Part shown: in pieces, positions 1 to 6,914 of the stretch | How the letters are laid out: every line of letters begins with the position of its first letter | Numbering within the stretch: position 1 is the stretch's first letter | Origin: Trueperaceae bacterium | GTDB taxonomy: Bacteria; Deinococcota; Deinococci; Deinococcales; Trueperaceae | Direction: 5' to 3' | Length of the DNA: 23,077 nucleotides | Assembly: GCA_011390455.1 (NCBI GenBank) | Contig: JAABSI010000046.1 | Span: 1-23,077, forward strand | Position numbers and translations under genes: made by a program | Notes under the pieces: model-generated | What the model saw: the letters and a program-made list of their open reading frames with translations, nothing else | Told to the model about the DNA's origin: nothing | The model's database searches: none

Positions 1-410
1 GGGAAGGGTTCGGCCAGGTCGAAGCTCCGCAGCCCCGCCTCGACGTGGGCGACCGGGATCCCCTCGAAGAAGGCGGCCAGCGCGACCGCGAAGGTGGTGA
101 GCGTGTCGCCGTGGACGAGGACGTACGCCGGTCGGTGGGCGCGCAAGCGCTCGGCCGCCGCCGGCACGATGCGGGCGAGCAGGTCGGGGAGCGCCTGCCG
201 GTCGGTCATCACCTCGAGGTCGGCGTCGGGGCGCAGCTCGAACAGCTCGAGCATGCGGTCGAGCTGACGGCGCTGCTGCCCGGTGACGAGCAGCCAGGGC
301 CGCAGCTCCGCATGCGCCGCGAGCGCATGCACGACCGGCGCCATCTTGGAGGCCTCCGGGCGGGTGCCGAAGGCCACCGCGACGACCGCCGCCCCGGGCT
401 CCTCGCTCAC
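1..410 (-). CDS. wecB: UDP-N-acetylglucosamine 2-epimerase (non-hydrolysing), N-terminal part
   Basis: Cytoplasmic enzyme interconverting UDP-GlcNAc and UDP-ManNAc for surface polysaccharide synthesis. Only the first 136 codons lie in the window; the gene runs off the left edge. The visible part has the family's N-terminal nucleotide-sugar signature [12 protein letters not shown] (residues 15-26), then VTGQQ (42-46), VHGDTLTT (99-106) and HVEAGLRSF (122-130), all typical of the WecB/MnaA Rossmann half. The start is GTG at 410, whose last two bases plus one form the TGA of the upstream wecA-like gene (GTGA overlap), so translation is probably coupled. The pairing with a polyprenyl-phosphate sugar-phosphate transferase supports a role in glycan precursor supply. 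It could instead be a close paralogue acting on another UDP-HexNAc; the epimerase family assignment itself is secure. Confidence 0.9.
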   Translation of the reverse strand, partial: MSEEPGAAVVAVAFGTRPEASKMAPVVHALAAHAELRPWLLVTGQQRRQLDRMLELFELRPDADLEVMTDRQALPDLLARIVPAAAERLRAHRPAYVLVHGDTLTTFAVALAAFFEGIPVAHVEAGLRSFDLAEPF

Positions 411-1510
411 GCCGAAGGTGCGGCTCGGCGCGCCTCGCGCCCGCGCCAGACCGTCGCGATCCCGAGCAGCGCGACGCTGCCGAGGATGGTGGCGACCACG
501 AGCGGCAACGGCGTCGCCGCCAACACCATGCCGAGCACGCCGCACGCGAGGGTCGCCCCCCACAACAGGTAGACGGCGACGCGCGGGCTGCCGGATCGGA
601 CCCGCAACAGGTCGTGCAGGTGGTCGTTGGCGGCGAGCGCCGGGTTCTGGCGCCGCCGCAGCCGGCGCAGCGTCACCTGGGTGATGTTCACCACCGGCAG
701 CGCGAGGATCAGGATCGGCGCCGCCACCGCGACCGCCGCGGTCACCTTGAGCGCCCCGAGGACCGAGACCGTCGCGAGCAGGTACCCGAGGAAGTACGCG
801 CCGGAGTCGCCCATCGTGATCGTCGCCGGGTTCGAGTTGTGGCGCAGGAAGCCGAGCGCGCTGCCCGCGACGGCCGTCAACAACAGCACCGAGGCCCCGC
901 GATCGGGGAACTGGAGCGCGACGGCGAGCAGGCTCAGGCTGGCGATCGCCGCGATCCCGGACGACAGGCCGTCGAGGCCGTCGATGAAGTTGAAGGCGTT
1001 GGTGAACCCGACGATCCAGAGCAGCGTCACCCCCACCGCGAGCGCCTCGGGGAAGAACACGAACGGCACGGCGCCGAAGTAGTTGGTGATGAAGTCGATG
1101 GTCACCCCGTTGATCACCACGATGCCGGCGGCCGCGAACTGGGTCGCGAGGCGCACGACCGGTGCGACCTCCCAGAGGTCGTCGACGAACCCGACGAGCG
1201 TCATGAGCGCGCCGCCCAGGACGATGGCCAGCAACTGCACGCGGTACGCATCGATCTGCTCGGGGGCGAGCACGAACCCGACCAGCACCGCCACCAGGAA
1301 GCCGCCGAAGATCGCGATGCCGCCGATGTTGGGCACGCGACCTTGGTGGAGCCGCACGCCCAAACCGTGGGTGGAGCCCCCTTCTTGGACGGCGCCGACG
1401 CGCAGGGCGAAGTCGCGCACGCGCGGCACGGCCCAGCCGACCACGAGCGTGGCGACGGCGAACGTGACGAGCACCAGCGGCGCGTACAGGGTCAAGGATT
1501 CGGCGGGCAC
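407..1510 (-). CDS. wecA: Undecaprenyl-phosphate N-acetylglucosaminyl 1-phosphate transferase (WecA/TagO/MraY family)
   Basis: Integral membrane enzyme that moves a HexNAc-1-phosphate from a UDP-sugar to undecaprenyl phosphate, the first lipid-linked step of a cell-surface glycan. The 367-residue protein is hydrophobic almost throughout (about 10-11 likely membrane helices). It carries the family signatures: an Asp pair in GFVDDLWE (107-114, D110/D111), the NxxNxxDGxDGL box (171-182), GDSGAYFLG (234-242) and a His-containing cytoplasmic loop NDHLHDLL (295-302). The absence of MurNAc-pentapeptide-type context and the coupling to wecB favour WecA/TagO over MraY. The start is GTG at 1510, sitting 5 nt after a TACACT box, so the mRNA is probably leaderless. 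It lies 49 nt downstream of upp and overlaps wecB by 4 nt. The exact sugar substrate cannot be read from the sequence. Confidence 0.9.
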   Translation of the reverse strand: MPAESLTLYAPLVLVTFAVATLVVGWAVPRVRDFALRVGAVQEGGSTHGLGVRLHQGRVPNIGGIAIFGGFLVAVLVGFVLAPEQIDAYRVQLLAIVLGGALMTLVGFVDDLWEVAPVVRLATQFAAAGIVVINGVTIDFITNYFGAVPFVFFPEALAVGVTLLWIVGFTNAFNFIDGLDGLSSGIAAIASLSLLAVALQFPDRGASVLLLTAVAGSALGFLRHNSNPATITMGDSGAYFLGYLLATVSVLGALKVTAAVAVAAPILILALPVVNITQVTLRRLRRRQNPALAANDHLHDLLRVRSGSPRVAVYLLWGATLACGVLGMVLAATPLPLVVATILGSVALLGIATVWRGREARRAAPSA

Positions 1511-1515
1511 GGATC

Positions 1516-1521
1516 AGTGTA
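1516..1521 (-). promoter_or_regulatory. Probable -10 box (TACACT) for leaderless wecA
   Basis: On the minus strand TACACT is followed by GATCC and then the GTG start, so transcription would begin at or next to the start codon. No Shine-Dalgarno sequence is present and the -35 region is weak. Confidence 0.5.
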
Positions 1522-1559
1522 CCGCCGCGGCTGGGAGCGCGATGAGGCGCACGCCGCGT

Positions 1560-2186
1560 TCAGCGCGTCCCGTAGATCCGGTCGCCCGCATCGCCCAAGC
1601 CGGGCACGATGTACCCGCGCTCGTCGAGCCGCTCGTCGAGGCCCGCCAGGATGATCTCGACGTGGGGGTGCGCGGCCCGCACCGCGGCGACCCCTTCGGG
1701 CGCCGCGAGGATGCACAGCAACCGCGGGGCCGTGACCCCGTGCTCGGCGAGCAGGTCGAGCGCCGCGACGGCGGAACCGCCGGTCGCGAGCATCGGATCG
1801 AGGACGAACACCTCGCGGTCGGCGATGTCGCTCGGAAGCTTGACGAAGTAGCGGACCGGTTTGAGGGTGGTCTCGTCGCGGTACATCCCCACGTGCCCGA
1901 TCCGGGCGTTCGGCACCAACTCGAGGATGCCGTCGGCCATGATCAGGCCCGCGCGGAGGATCGCGACCAGGGCGAGCTTCTTTCCGGCCAGTCGGTAGGC
2001 GCGGGCGGTGGCGACCGGGGTCTCGACCACGACCTCCTCGAGCGGCAAGCCGCGCATGGCCTCGAAGGCCATGAGCATGCTGATCTCGGTGCAGAGCGCG
2101 CGGAAGTCGCGCACGTTGGTCGCGCGGTCGCGCAGGACGGAGAGCTTGTGCTGCACGAGCGGGTGCTCGACGATGGTCACGGCCAC
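1560..2186 (-). CDS. upp: Uracil phosphoribosyltransferase
   Basis: Cytosolic salvage enzyme converting uracil plus PRPP to UMP and pyrophosphate. The 208-residue length matches the family (about 208-210). The PRPP-binding loop DPMLATGGS lies at residues 130-138, and the uracil-binding C-terminal segment PGLGDAGDR at 195-203 is intact. The open frame extends up to 2288, but that part would overlap the tRNA-Ser gene. I chose GTG at 2186 because GGGAGG (minus strand, about 9 nt upstream) is a good Shine-Dalgarno and the resulting N-terminus ([15 protein letters not shown]) matches Upp proteins. A second GTG two codons later is possible. The gene lies directly downstream of tRNA-Ser and upstream of wecA on the same strand, and no clear promoter of its own is visible. 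Confidence 0.95.
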   Translation of the reverse strand: MAVTIVEHPLVQHKLSVLRDRATNVRDFRALCTEISMLMAFEAMRGLPLEEVVVETPVATARAYRLAGKKLALVAILRAGLIMADGILELVPNARIGHVGMYRDETTLKPVRYFVKLPSDIADREVFVLDPMLATGGSAVAALDLLAEHGVTAPRLLCILAAPEGVAAVRAAHPHVEIILAGLDERLDERGYIVPGLGDAGDRIYGTR

Positions 2187-2206
2187 GGTTCGCCACCTCC
2201 CAAGAG

Positions 2207-2331
<125 letters not shown>

Positions 2332-2367
2332 ACGGTTCGGGCGGCGTGCTGCCGCCGGAGCCACGAG

Positions 2368-2396
2368 AGGCTACCACGGCGCCGACGCCTCGTCCA
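2368..2396 (-). promoter_or_regulatory. Probable tRNA-Ser promoter
   Basis: On the minus strand TGGACG (2396-2391) is followed by a 17-nt spacer and TAGCCT (2373-2368), about 37 nt before the mature tRNA 5' end. Both boxes are acceptable sigma-A-like matches. This may also drive upp by read-through. Confidence 0.45.
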
Positions 2397-2417
2397 CCGC
2401 ACCCCGGTCGGCGTCGG

Positions 2418-2447
2418 TTGACGCGCCCGGGCGAGGACCGCTACATT
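2418..2447 (+). promoter_or_regulatory. Promoter of first tRNA-Gln
   Basis: TTGACG (2418-2423), an 18-nt spacer and TACATT (2442-2447). The predicted start, near 2454, is about 9 nt before the tRNA. It closely parallels the promoter of the second tRNA-Gln. Confidence 0.7.
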
Positions 2448-2462
2448 GATGGGCGCTGGCGA

Positions 2463-2536
2463 TGGCCCTTCGTCTAACGGCAGGACAAGCGGTTCTGGTC
2501 CGCTCGGTCGGGGTTCGAATCCCTGAGGGCCAGCCA
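2463..2536 (+). tRNA. tRNA-Gln (anticodon CTG)
   Basis: A 74-nt gene with encoded CCA. The acceptor stem is TGGCCCT/AGGGCCA, the anticodon stem AGCGG/CCGCT encloses loop TTCTGGT with anticodon CTG (reads CAG), and the T arm contains GGTTCGAATCC. It differs from the following tRNA-Gln mainly in the anticodon arm. Confidence 0.97.
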
Positions 2537-2538
2537 TC

Positions 2539-2579
2539 ACGAACGCCGCACCCCTCGGGTCGAGGGGTGCGGCGTTCGT
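2539..2579 (+). terminator. 19-bp perfect hairpin after tRNA-Gln(CTG)
   Basis: The left arm 2539-2557 and right arm 2561-2579 are perfectly complementary around a 3-nt GGT loop. There is no T-tract downstream (CCGTACGG follows). The position between tRNA 1 and promoter 2 fits a terminator that relies on a very stable GC stem. Confidence 0.7.
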
Positions 2580-2597
2580 CCGTACGGACCGCGGCCG

Positions 2598-2627
2598 TTG
2601 ACGGCGTCGCCATCGCCTACGTATCAT
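2598..2627 (+). promoter_or_regulatory. Promoter of second tRNA-Gln
   Basis: TTGACG (2598-2603), an 18-nt spacer and TATCAT (2622-2627). The tRNA begins 15 nt after the -10 box. An independent promoter downstream of a strong hairpin means the two glutamine tRNAs are probably separate transcripts. Confidence 0.7.
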
Positions 2628-2641
2628 CACCCCCGCTGCGT

Positions 2642-2715
2642 TGGCCCTTCGTCTAATGGCAGGACAACTGGTTTTGGTCCAGTCGGTCGGGGTTCGAATC
2701 CCTGAGGGCCAGCCA
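2642..2715 (+). tRNA. tRNA-Gln (anticodon TTG)
   Basis: A 74-nt gene with encoded CCA. The acceptor stem is TGGCCCT/AGGGCCA and anticodon loop TTTTGGT gives anticodon TTG (reads CAA and, by wobble, CAG). The body is nearly identical to the upstream tRNA-Gln(CTG); differences are concentrated in the anticodon stem and loop, suggesting tandem duplication followed by anticodon change. Confidence 0.97.
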
Positions 2716-2724
2716 ACGCAACCG

Positions 2725-2760
2725 CGCGCGCCGCACCCCTCCACCGGGGTGCGGCGCGCG
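2725..2760. terminator. 15-bp hairpin between tRNA-Gln(TTG) and the hydroxyacyl-CoA dehydrogenase gene
   Basis: Arms 2725-2739 and 2746-2760 pair perfectly around a TCCACC loop. It lies between the 3' end of the plus-strand tRNA and the stop (2781) of the minus-strand gene, so it can serve both directions. The upper stem shares its GCCGCACCCC core with the preceding tRNA hairpin. No T-tract follows on the plus strand. Confidence 0.65.
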
Positions 2761-2780
2761 TCGTCGTGGGCGTGGCGGCG

Positions 2781-3629
2781 TCAATCCTCGCGCGGTGGGT
2801 AGGCGTGGTACCCGAGGCCGGTCTTGCGGCCCAAGTGGCCCGCCTCCACGCGTTTGCGCAAGCCCTGCGGGGGGCGGAAGCGTTCTCCGAGCGCCCCGGT
2901 GAGCGCTTCGGCGATCGCCAGCATCACGTCGAGACCGACGTAGTCGGCGAGCTCGAGCGGCCCCATCGGGTGGTTGAGGCCGAGCTTGACCGCGGCGTCG
3001 ATGTCGGCCGCCGACGCCACCCCCTCCTCGTGCATGCGCATCGCTTCGACGAGCGTCGCCGCGAGCACCCGGGTCGTCACGAAGCCCTGGCGGTCGGCGA
3101 CCTCCACGACCGTCTTGCCGCAGGCCTCCGCCACCGCGCGCACCAGCGCCATGGTCGCGTCGCTCGTGGCCAGACCGCGCACGCTCTCGACCAAGCGCAT
3201 CCGCTCGGGGGGGTTGAACCAGTGCATGCCGCACACCTGCGCCGCGCGCCCGGTGGCCGCGGCGAGCGCGGTGACCGATAACTGGCTGGTGTTCGACGCG
3301 AGCACCGCGTGGGCGGGGGCGGCCGCATCGACCCGGCGGAAGAGCTCCTGCTTCAGGTCGAGCACCTCGGGGGCGGCCTCGATGACGAGGTCGGCGTCGG
3401 CCACCGCCGTCTCGACGTCGGCGACGGCGGCGACGTCGGCCTCCGGCGCGCGCTTCGCGACGCGCGCCAGCGCCCGCTCGCGCGCTTCGGGCGACGGGTC
3501 GGCGATGCGCACGGCGAACCCGTGCTCCGCGAGGAGGGCGGCGATGCCGCTGCCCATGGTGCCGGCACCGAGCACGGCGACGCGACGGACGGAGGGGTGC
3601 TGGGGGACGAGGGCGGTCGGTTCGGTCAC
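2781..3629 (-). CDS. hbd: 3-hydroxybutyryl-CoA / 3-hydroxyacyl-CoA dehydrogenase
   Basis: Cytosolic NAD(P)-dependent enzyme interconverting L-3-hydroxyacyl-CoA and 3-ketoacyl-CoA in short-chain beta-oxidation or butanoate metabolism. The 282-residue length is typical of stand-alone HBD (about 280-290). The N-terminal Rossmann motif is GAGTMGSGIA (21-30). Catalytic-region motifs SNTSQLS (112-118), HWFNP (136-140, putative catalytic H136) and VESVRG (147-152, E148) follow. The C-terminal dimerisation domain contains LNHPMGPLELADYVGLD. The position usually held by the catalytic-site Asn (GFVxNR) reads GFVTTR here, with T186 by eye alignment. The start is GTG at 3629, 7 nt after GGAGG, and it overlaps the TGA of the rsmJ-like gene (GTGA). 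The physiological acyl chain length is unknown. Confidence 0.9.
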   Translation of the reverse strand: MTEPTALVPQHPSVRRVAVLGAGTMGSGIAALLAEHGFAVRIADPSPEARERALARVAKRAPEADVAAVADVETAVADADLVIEAAPEVLDLKQELFRRVDAAAPAHAVLASNTSQLSVTALAAATGRAAQVCGMHWFNPPERMRLVESVRGLATSDATMALVRAVAEACGKTVVEVADRQGFVTTRVLAATLVEAMRMHEEGVASAADIDAAVKLGLNHPMGPLELADYVGLDVMLAIAEALTGALGERFRPPQGLRKRVEAGHLGRKTGLGYHAYPPRED

Positions 3630-4396
3630 GGGCGTACCTCCGATGGGGGGTAGAGGTCGAAGCGGGTGGTGCGCCCTTCGATCACGCCCGTCGGGGGCGG
3701 ACCCGCCAGCGGCGGCGCGGTGCGGGGGCGCTTGACGACGACGCGGCGACGCGCCGCCGCGCACGCTGCGCTCAACAATTGGTCCTGATCCGCGTCGTCG
3801 CCGACGAGCAGCCGGGCGAGCGTCAGGTCTTCGCCCTTGCGCGCCGCCTTGCCGCGCTCGGGGTACATCGGGTCGAGCAGCACGACGTCCGCCCGCAGGC
3901 GTCCGAGCACGGTGCGCGCGTCGCCCTCGACCAGCGACAGCCGCTCCGAGCCCGGCCGCCCCTCGGCGCGCCAACGCGCGAGGGCGTCGCGCAGCAGCGC
4001 GGCGAGGACGGGGTGGCGCTCGATCATCGTCACGCGCCGGCCGGCCGCGGCCAACACCCCGGCGTCGACGCCCCAGCCGGCGGTCGCGTCGATCACGTCC
4101 GCGCACGCACCCACCGCCCGCAGCAGCGGCTCGCGTCCCGGCCGTCCCGCGAGCGGCGGCGGCGCCGGACGCACGGTGCCGGCGCGGCCGACCGCGGTCC
4201 CGCGCAACCCGAACCCGGCCGCGTCGACCCACAGCACGATCGGGCCGCCCGCACCGACCGCCCACGCCGCGCGCTCCAGCCGGGGCGCCCCCAGGGCCAC
4301 CGCCAGCGCGTCGGCCCGCTCGGCGTCGCCCTCGGTGGCGGCGACCACGGGCGGCACCGCGCGCGAGCGGTCCGGGGGCTCGATCGAACGGGGCAC
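3626..4396 (-). CDS. rsmJ: RsmJ-like 16S rRNA (guanine-N2)-methyltransferase
   Basis: Class I SAM-dependent methyltransferase. The RsmJ family makes m2G at 16S position 1516 (E. coli numbering). At 256 residues it is close to E. coli RsmJ (250). It shows the SAM loop DATAGWGVDAGVLA (103-116), acidic MIERHP (124-129) and the catalytic DPMYPERGKAARKGED region (175-190). The RsmJ-type C-terminus, VVVKRPRTAPPLA followed by GRTTRFDLY, is present. The start is uncertain. I chose GTG at 4396, which has TACGCT 5 nt upstream and could be leaderless; GTG at 4357 would give 243 residues and aligns well with the E. coli N-terminus. It is coupled to the downstream dehydrogenase gene by GTGA and is divergent from gabT. 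RsmJ is best known from gammaproteobacteria, so target-site specificity here is inferred. Confidence 0.8.
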   Translation of the reverse strand: MPRSIEPPDRSRAVPPVVAATEGDAERADALAVALGAPRLERAAWAVGAGGPIVLWVDAAGFGLRGTAVGRAGTVRPAPPPLAGRPGREPLLRAVGACADVIDATAGWGVDAGVLAAAGRRVTMIERHPVLAALLRDALARWRAEGRPGSERLSLVEGDARTVLGRLRADVVLLDPMYPERGKAARKGEDLTLARLLVGDDADQDQLLSAACAAARRRVVVKRPRTAPPLAGPPPTGVIEGRTTRFDLYPPSEVRP

Positions 4397-4401
4397 GCCG
4401 C

Positions 4402-4407
4402 AGCGTA
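4402..4407 (-). promoter_or_regulatory. Probable -10 box (TACGCT) for rsmJ-like gene
   Basis: On the minus strand TACGCT, then GCGGC, then GTG. This repeats the leaderless layout seen at several other genes in the window and is the main support for the 4396 start. Confidence 0.4.
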
Positions 4408-4474
4408 CCGCCCGGACCCGGTCGGAGCCGGCTTCGTGCCGTGCGCGCTTGCGTTCCGACGGCGCCGCGCTCCA

Positions 4475-4480
4475 TACTCT
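4475..4480 (+). promoter_or_regulatory. Probable -10 box (TACTCT) for gabT-like gene
   Basis: TACTCT followed about 6-7 nt later by a purine within the 4485-4502 palindrome. The -35 match is poor (TTGCGT lies 20 nt upstream). It would give a 5' UTR of about 93 nt, unlike the leaderless genes nearby. Confidence 0.4.
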
Positions 4481-4484
4481 TGGT

Positions 4485-4502
4485 ATCCGAAGGCCTACGG
4501 AT
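4485..4502 (+). promoter_or_regulatory. 18-bp near-perfect palindrome, possible operator
   Basis: ATCCGAAGGCCTACGGAT is palindromic at 16 of 18 positions and lies over the predicted transcription start of the gabT-like gene. A dimeric repressor site is plausible, but no cognate regulator is visible in the window. Confidence 0.35.
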
Positions 4503-4530
4503 CGGCCGGCCGTCGGTCCGCAAGTCTGCC

Positions 4531-4558
4531 CCCGCTCGGCGGCGCGCCGCCGAGCGGG
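4531..4558 (+). repeat. 28-bp perfect palindrome in the gabT-like leader
   Basis: Positions 4531-4544 and 4545-4558 are exact reverse complements (CCCGCTCGGCGGCG and its mirror), ending 12 nt before the GGAGG ribosome binding site at 4571. In RNA it would form a stable hairpin between the promoter and the coding region. Confidence 0.6.
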
Positions 4559-4579
4559 CCCGATTCGCCTGGAGGTCTC

Positions 4580-5896
4580 ATGAAGAGCGCCGAACTCGCC
4601 CGCCGCCGCCACGCCGCGGTCGCCCCCGCCGCCTACTCGGTCCACCCCTTCTACCCGGAGCGCGCGGAGGGCTCGTACGTGTGGGACGCGGACGGCAAGC
4701 GCTACCTCGACTGGTCGGTCGGCATCGCCGTGATGAACGTCGGCCACTCGCACCCCAAGGTGCTCGACGCGGTGCACCGGAGTTCGAGCGCCTTCCAGCA
4801 CCTCTGCTTCGCGGTGGGGATGCACGAGTCGTACATCGAGGTGGCCGAGGCGCTCGGGCGCATCGCGCCCGGCCCGTCGCCCAAGAAGACCTTCCTGGTC
4901 AACTCCGGCGCCGAGGCCGTCGAGAACGCGGTCAAGATCGCCCGGGTGGCGACCGGCCGGCAGGGCATCGTCGCCTTCACCCACGCCTTCCACGGGCGCA
5001 CGCACATGGCCCTGTCCCTGACGGGCAAGGCGCAACCGTACAAGGCGGGCTTCGCGCCGCGCGCCGCGGAGATCTACCGGGCCGCGTACCCCTACGTCTA
5101 CCGCAACCCGTTCGGCCTCACCGACGAGGACGCCGTCGCCGACGCGTACCTGGCGCAGCTCAAGGACCTGGTGAAGACCACCATCGGTGAGGGCGAGGTC
5201 GCAGCCTTCCTGCTCGAGCCGGTGGCGGGCGAAGGCGGCTTCATCCCGGTCCCCGAGCGCTACCTGCGGGGGCTCCGGGCCTACGCCGACCAGATCGGCG
5301 CGCTCTGGATCGACGACGAGGTGCAGGCGGGCATGGGGCGCACCGGCCACTGGTGGGCGGTCGACGCCTTCGGGCTCGAGCCGGACCTGGTCTGCACGGC
5401 CAAGGCGCTCTCGTCGGGCTTCCCGCTCTCGGCCGTCGTCGGCACGGCCGCGGTGATGGACAAGGTCAAGCCGGGCATGCTCGGGAGCACCTTCGGAGGC
5501 AACCCCACCGGCTGCGCGGCCGCGCTGGCGACGATCGGCGTGATCGAAGAGGAGGGCCTGCTCGAGCGCGCCCGCACCATCGGAGCGGTCGCGACCGAGC
5601 GCCTGCGCGCCCTGCAGCGCCGCGTGCCGGGGCTCGGCGACGTGCGCGGCCCCGGGGCGATGATCGGCCTCGAGTTCGTCCGCGACGACGCCAAAACGCC
5701 GGACCCGCAGACGGTCGAGTCGATCGTCGCGCACGCTCGCGAGGACGGCCTCATCCTGCTGCCGACCGGCACGTACGGCAACGTCATCCGGCTGCTCCCC
5801 CCCATCCGCATGAGCGACGCGGAGCTCGAGGAGGGCCTGACCAAGCTCGAGGCGGCGATCGTCGCCGCGACCGAGGGGACGCTGGCGGTCGCCTGA
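4580..5896 (+). CDS. gabT: Class III PLP aminotransferase, GabT-like (4-aminobutyrate/omega-amino acid)
   Basis: PLP enzyme transferring an amino group, usually from GABA or another omega-amino acid, to 2-oxoglutarate or a similar acceptor. The 438-residue length fits class III aminotransferases. Visible motifs are the cofactor phosphate-binding NSGAEAVENAVKIAR (108-122), AFHGRTHMALSLTGK (136-150), the PLP-pyridine Asp in IDDEVQAGMGRTG (244-256, D246) and the Schiff-base lysine K275 in CTAKALSSGFPLS. STFGGNP (303-309) is from the partner subunit. The start is ATG at 4580, 4 nt after GGAGG. It is divergent from rsmJ and convergent with the sulfurtransferase gene. Acetylornithine, ornithine, diaminobutyrate or racemase-type relatives share these motifs, so substrate specificity is only a family-level guess. 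Confidence 0.75.
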   Translation: MKSAELARRRHAAVAPAAYSVHPFYPERAEGSYVWDADGKRYLDWSVGIAVMNVGHSHPKVLDAVHRSSSAFQHLCFAVGMHESYIEVAEALGRIAPGPSPKKTFLVNSGAEAVENAVKIARVATGRQGIVAFTHAFHGRTHMALSLTGKAQPYKAGFAPRAAEIYRAAYPYVYRNPFGLTDEDAVADAYLAQLKDLVKTTIGEGEVAAFLLEPVAGEGGFIPVPERYLRGLRAYADQIGALWIDDEVQAGMGRTGHWWAVDAFGLEPDLVCTAKALSSGFPLSAVVGTAAVMDKVKPGMLGSTFGGNPTGCAAALATIGVIEEEGLLERARTIGAVATERLRALQRRVPGLGDVRGPGAMIGLEFVRDDAKTPDPQTVESIVAHAREDGLILLPTGTYGNVIRLLPPIRMSDAELEEGLTKLEAAIVAATEGTLAVA

Positions 5897-5908
5897 GGGC
5901 ACCGTGCC

Positions 5909-5963
5909 GCACGCGAACGGCGCCGGCCACCCCGAGCCCTCGGGGTGGCCGGCCTTCGCGTGC
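5909..5963. terminator. Two-tier bidirectional terminator hairpin
   Basis: An inner 14-bp stem (5922-5935 with 5940-5953, GCCC loop) sits on an outer 9-bp stem (5909-5917 GCACGCGAA with 5955-5963), separated by a small asymmetric internal loop. It fills the gap between two convergent stops (5896 plus, 5969 minus). Confidence 0.75.
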
Positions 5964-5968
5964 GCCGC

Positions 5969-6826
5969 TCAGGCCCCTTGTTCGATCGGCACGCCCACCA
6001 GGTTCCCCCACTCGGTCCAGGAGCCGTCGTAGTTGCGCACCCGCTCGAACCCGAGCAGGTAGGTGAGCACGAACCAGGTGTGGCTGGACCGCTCCGCGAT
6101 GCGGCAGTACGTGACCACGTCGCGATCGGGGGTCACGCCCGCGTCGGCGTAGAGGTCGCGCAGCACCTGCGCGGGCTGGAAGGTGCCGTCCTCGCGCACC
6201 GCCCGCGCCCAGGGCACGTTGACCGCTCCGGGCACGTGGCCGCCGCGGAGCGCGCCCTCCTGCGGGTACTCCGGCATGTGCAGCTTCTCGCCCGAGTACT
6301 CCTCCGGGCTGCGCACGTCGACCATCGCGCCCCCACCGTCCCGGACGCGCAGGATGTGCTGCATGACGTCGGCGGCGTAAGCGCGGATCGATGCGTCGCG
6401 GTAGGCCACCCGGTAGCGACCCCGGCCGACGTCGGGGACGTCGCGCACCAAGGGGCGCCCTTCGGCCACCCACTTCTGACGCCCGCCGTCCATGAGCCGC
6501 ACGTCGGCATGGCCGTTGTACTTGAAGAACCAGAAGGCGTAGGCCGCCCACCAGTTCGACTTGTCGCCGTAGAGCACGACCGTCGTGTCGTTCGAGATCC
6601 CTTTGGCGCTCATGAGTTGGGCGAAGCCGTGCGCATCGACGAAGTCGCGCACGTCGGGGCGCTGGAGCTCCGTGTGCCAATCGAGCTTCACGGCCCCCTC
6701 CACGTGCCCCTGGGCGTAGAGGAGCACGTCCTCGTCGACCTCGACGAGGCGTACCCCGGGGTCGCGCCCGTGCGCGGCCACCCACGCGGTGTCGACGAGC
6801 GTCTCGGGATGGGCGTACGTTTCCAT
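5969..6826 (-). CDS. sseA: Two-domain rhodanese-type sulfurtransferase
   Basis: Cytosolic sulfur transferase (thiosulfate or 3-mercaptopyruvate donor to cyanide, thioredoxin or other thiols). The 285-residue length and two tandem rhodanese domains (about 1-125 and 145-285) match the family. The active-site loop CRIAERS (241-247) places the catalytic cysteine at C241. In the N-terminal domain the equivalent loop reads YGDKSNWWA with D88 instead of Cys, the usual inactive half. The segment [10 protein letters not shown] and the ending [18 protein letters not shown] closely resemble thiosulfate sulfurtransferases of the actinobacterial CysA type, so thiosulfate is the likelier donor. The start is ATG at 6826, after a GGAGGAGG ribosome binding site. 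It is divergent from rpe, with 88 nt between the starts. Confidence 0.9.
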   Translation of the reverse strand: METYAHPETLVDTAWVAAHGRDPGVRLVEVDEDVLLYAQGHVEGAVKLDWHTELQRPDVRDFVDAHGFAQLMSAKGISNDTTVVLYGDKSNWWAAYAFWFFKYNGHADVRLMDGGRQKWVAEGRPLVRDVPDVGRGRYRVAYRDASIRAYAADVMQHILRVRDGGGAMVDVRSPEEYSGEKLHMPEYPQEGALRGGHVPGAVNVPWARAVREDGTFQPAQVLRDLYADAGVTPDRDVVTYCRIAERSSHTWFVLTYLLGFERVRNYDGSWTEWGNLVGVPIEQGA

Positions 6827-6902
6827 GGCGTCTCCTCCTCCGTCGTCCGGAGCCTTCGCCCGCAGCGTACGGGACGCCGGCCGGAGGCCCAGGAGCCGGT
6901 GC

Positions 6903-6908
6903 TACGCT
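6903..6908 (+). promoter_or_regulatory. Probable -10 box (TACGCT) for leaderless rpe
   Basis: TACGCT is followed by GCGCGC and the GTG start at 6915. There is no Shine-Dalgarno and no convincing -35. Confidence 0.5.
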
Positions 6909-6914
6909 GCGCGC

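Noticed and set aside
4397..5902. Upstream extension of the rsmJ-like frame to 5902 and of the dehydrogenase frame to 4523.
   Set aside because: Both lie antisense to gabT or across rsmJ in the wrong frame; the family N-termini begin near 4396 and 3629.
6789..6914. N-terminal extension of rpe from an ATG at 6789.
   Set aside because: It overlaps the divergent sulfurtransferase start, adds unconserved sequence and bypasses the leaderless GTG start.
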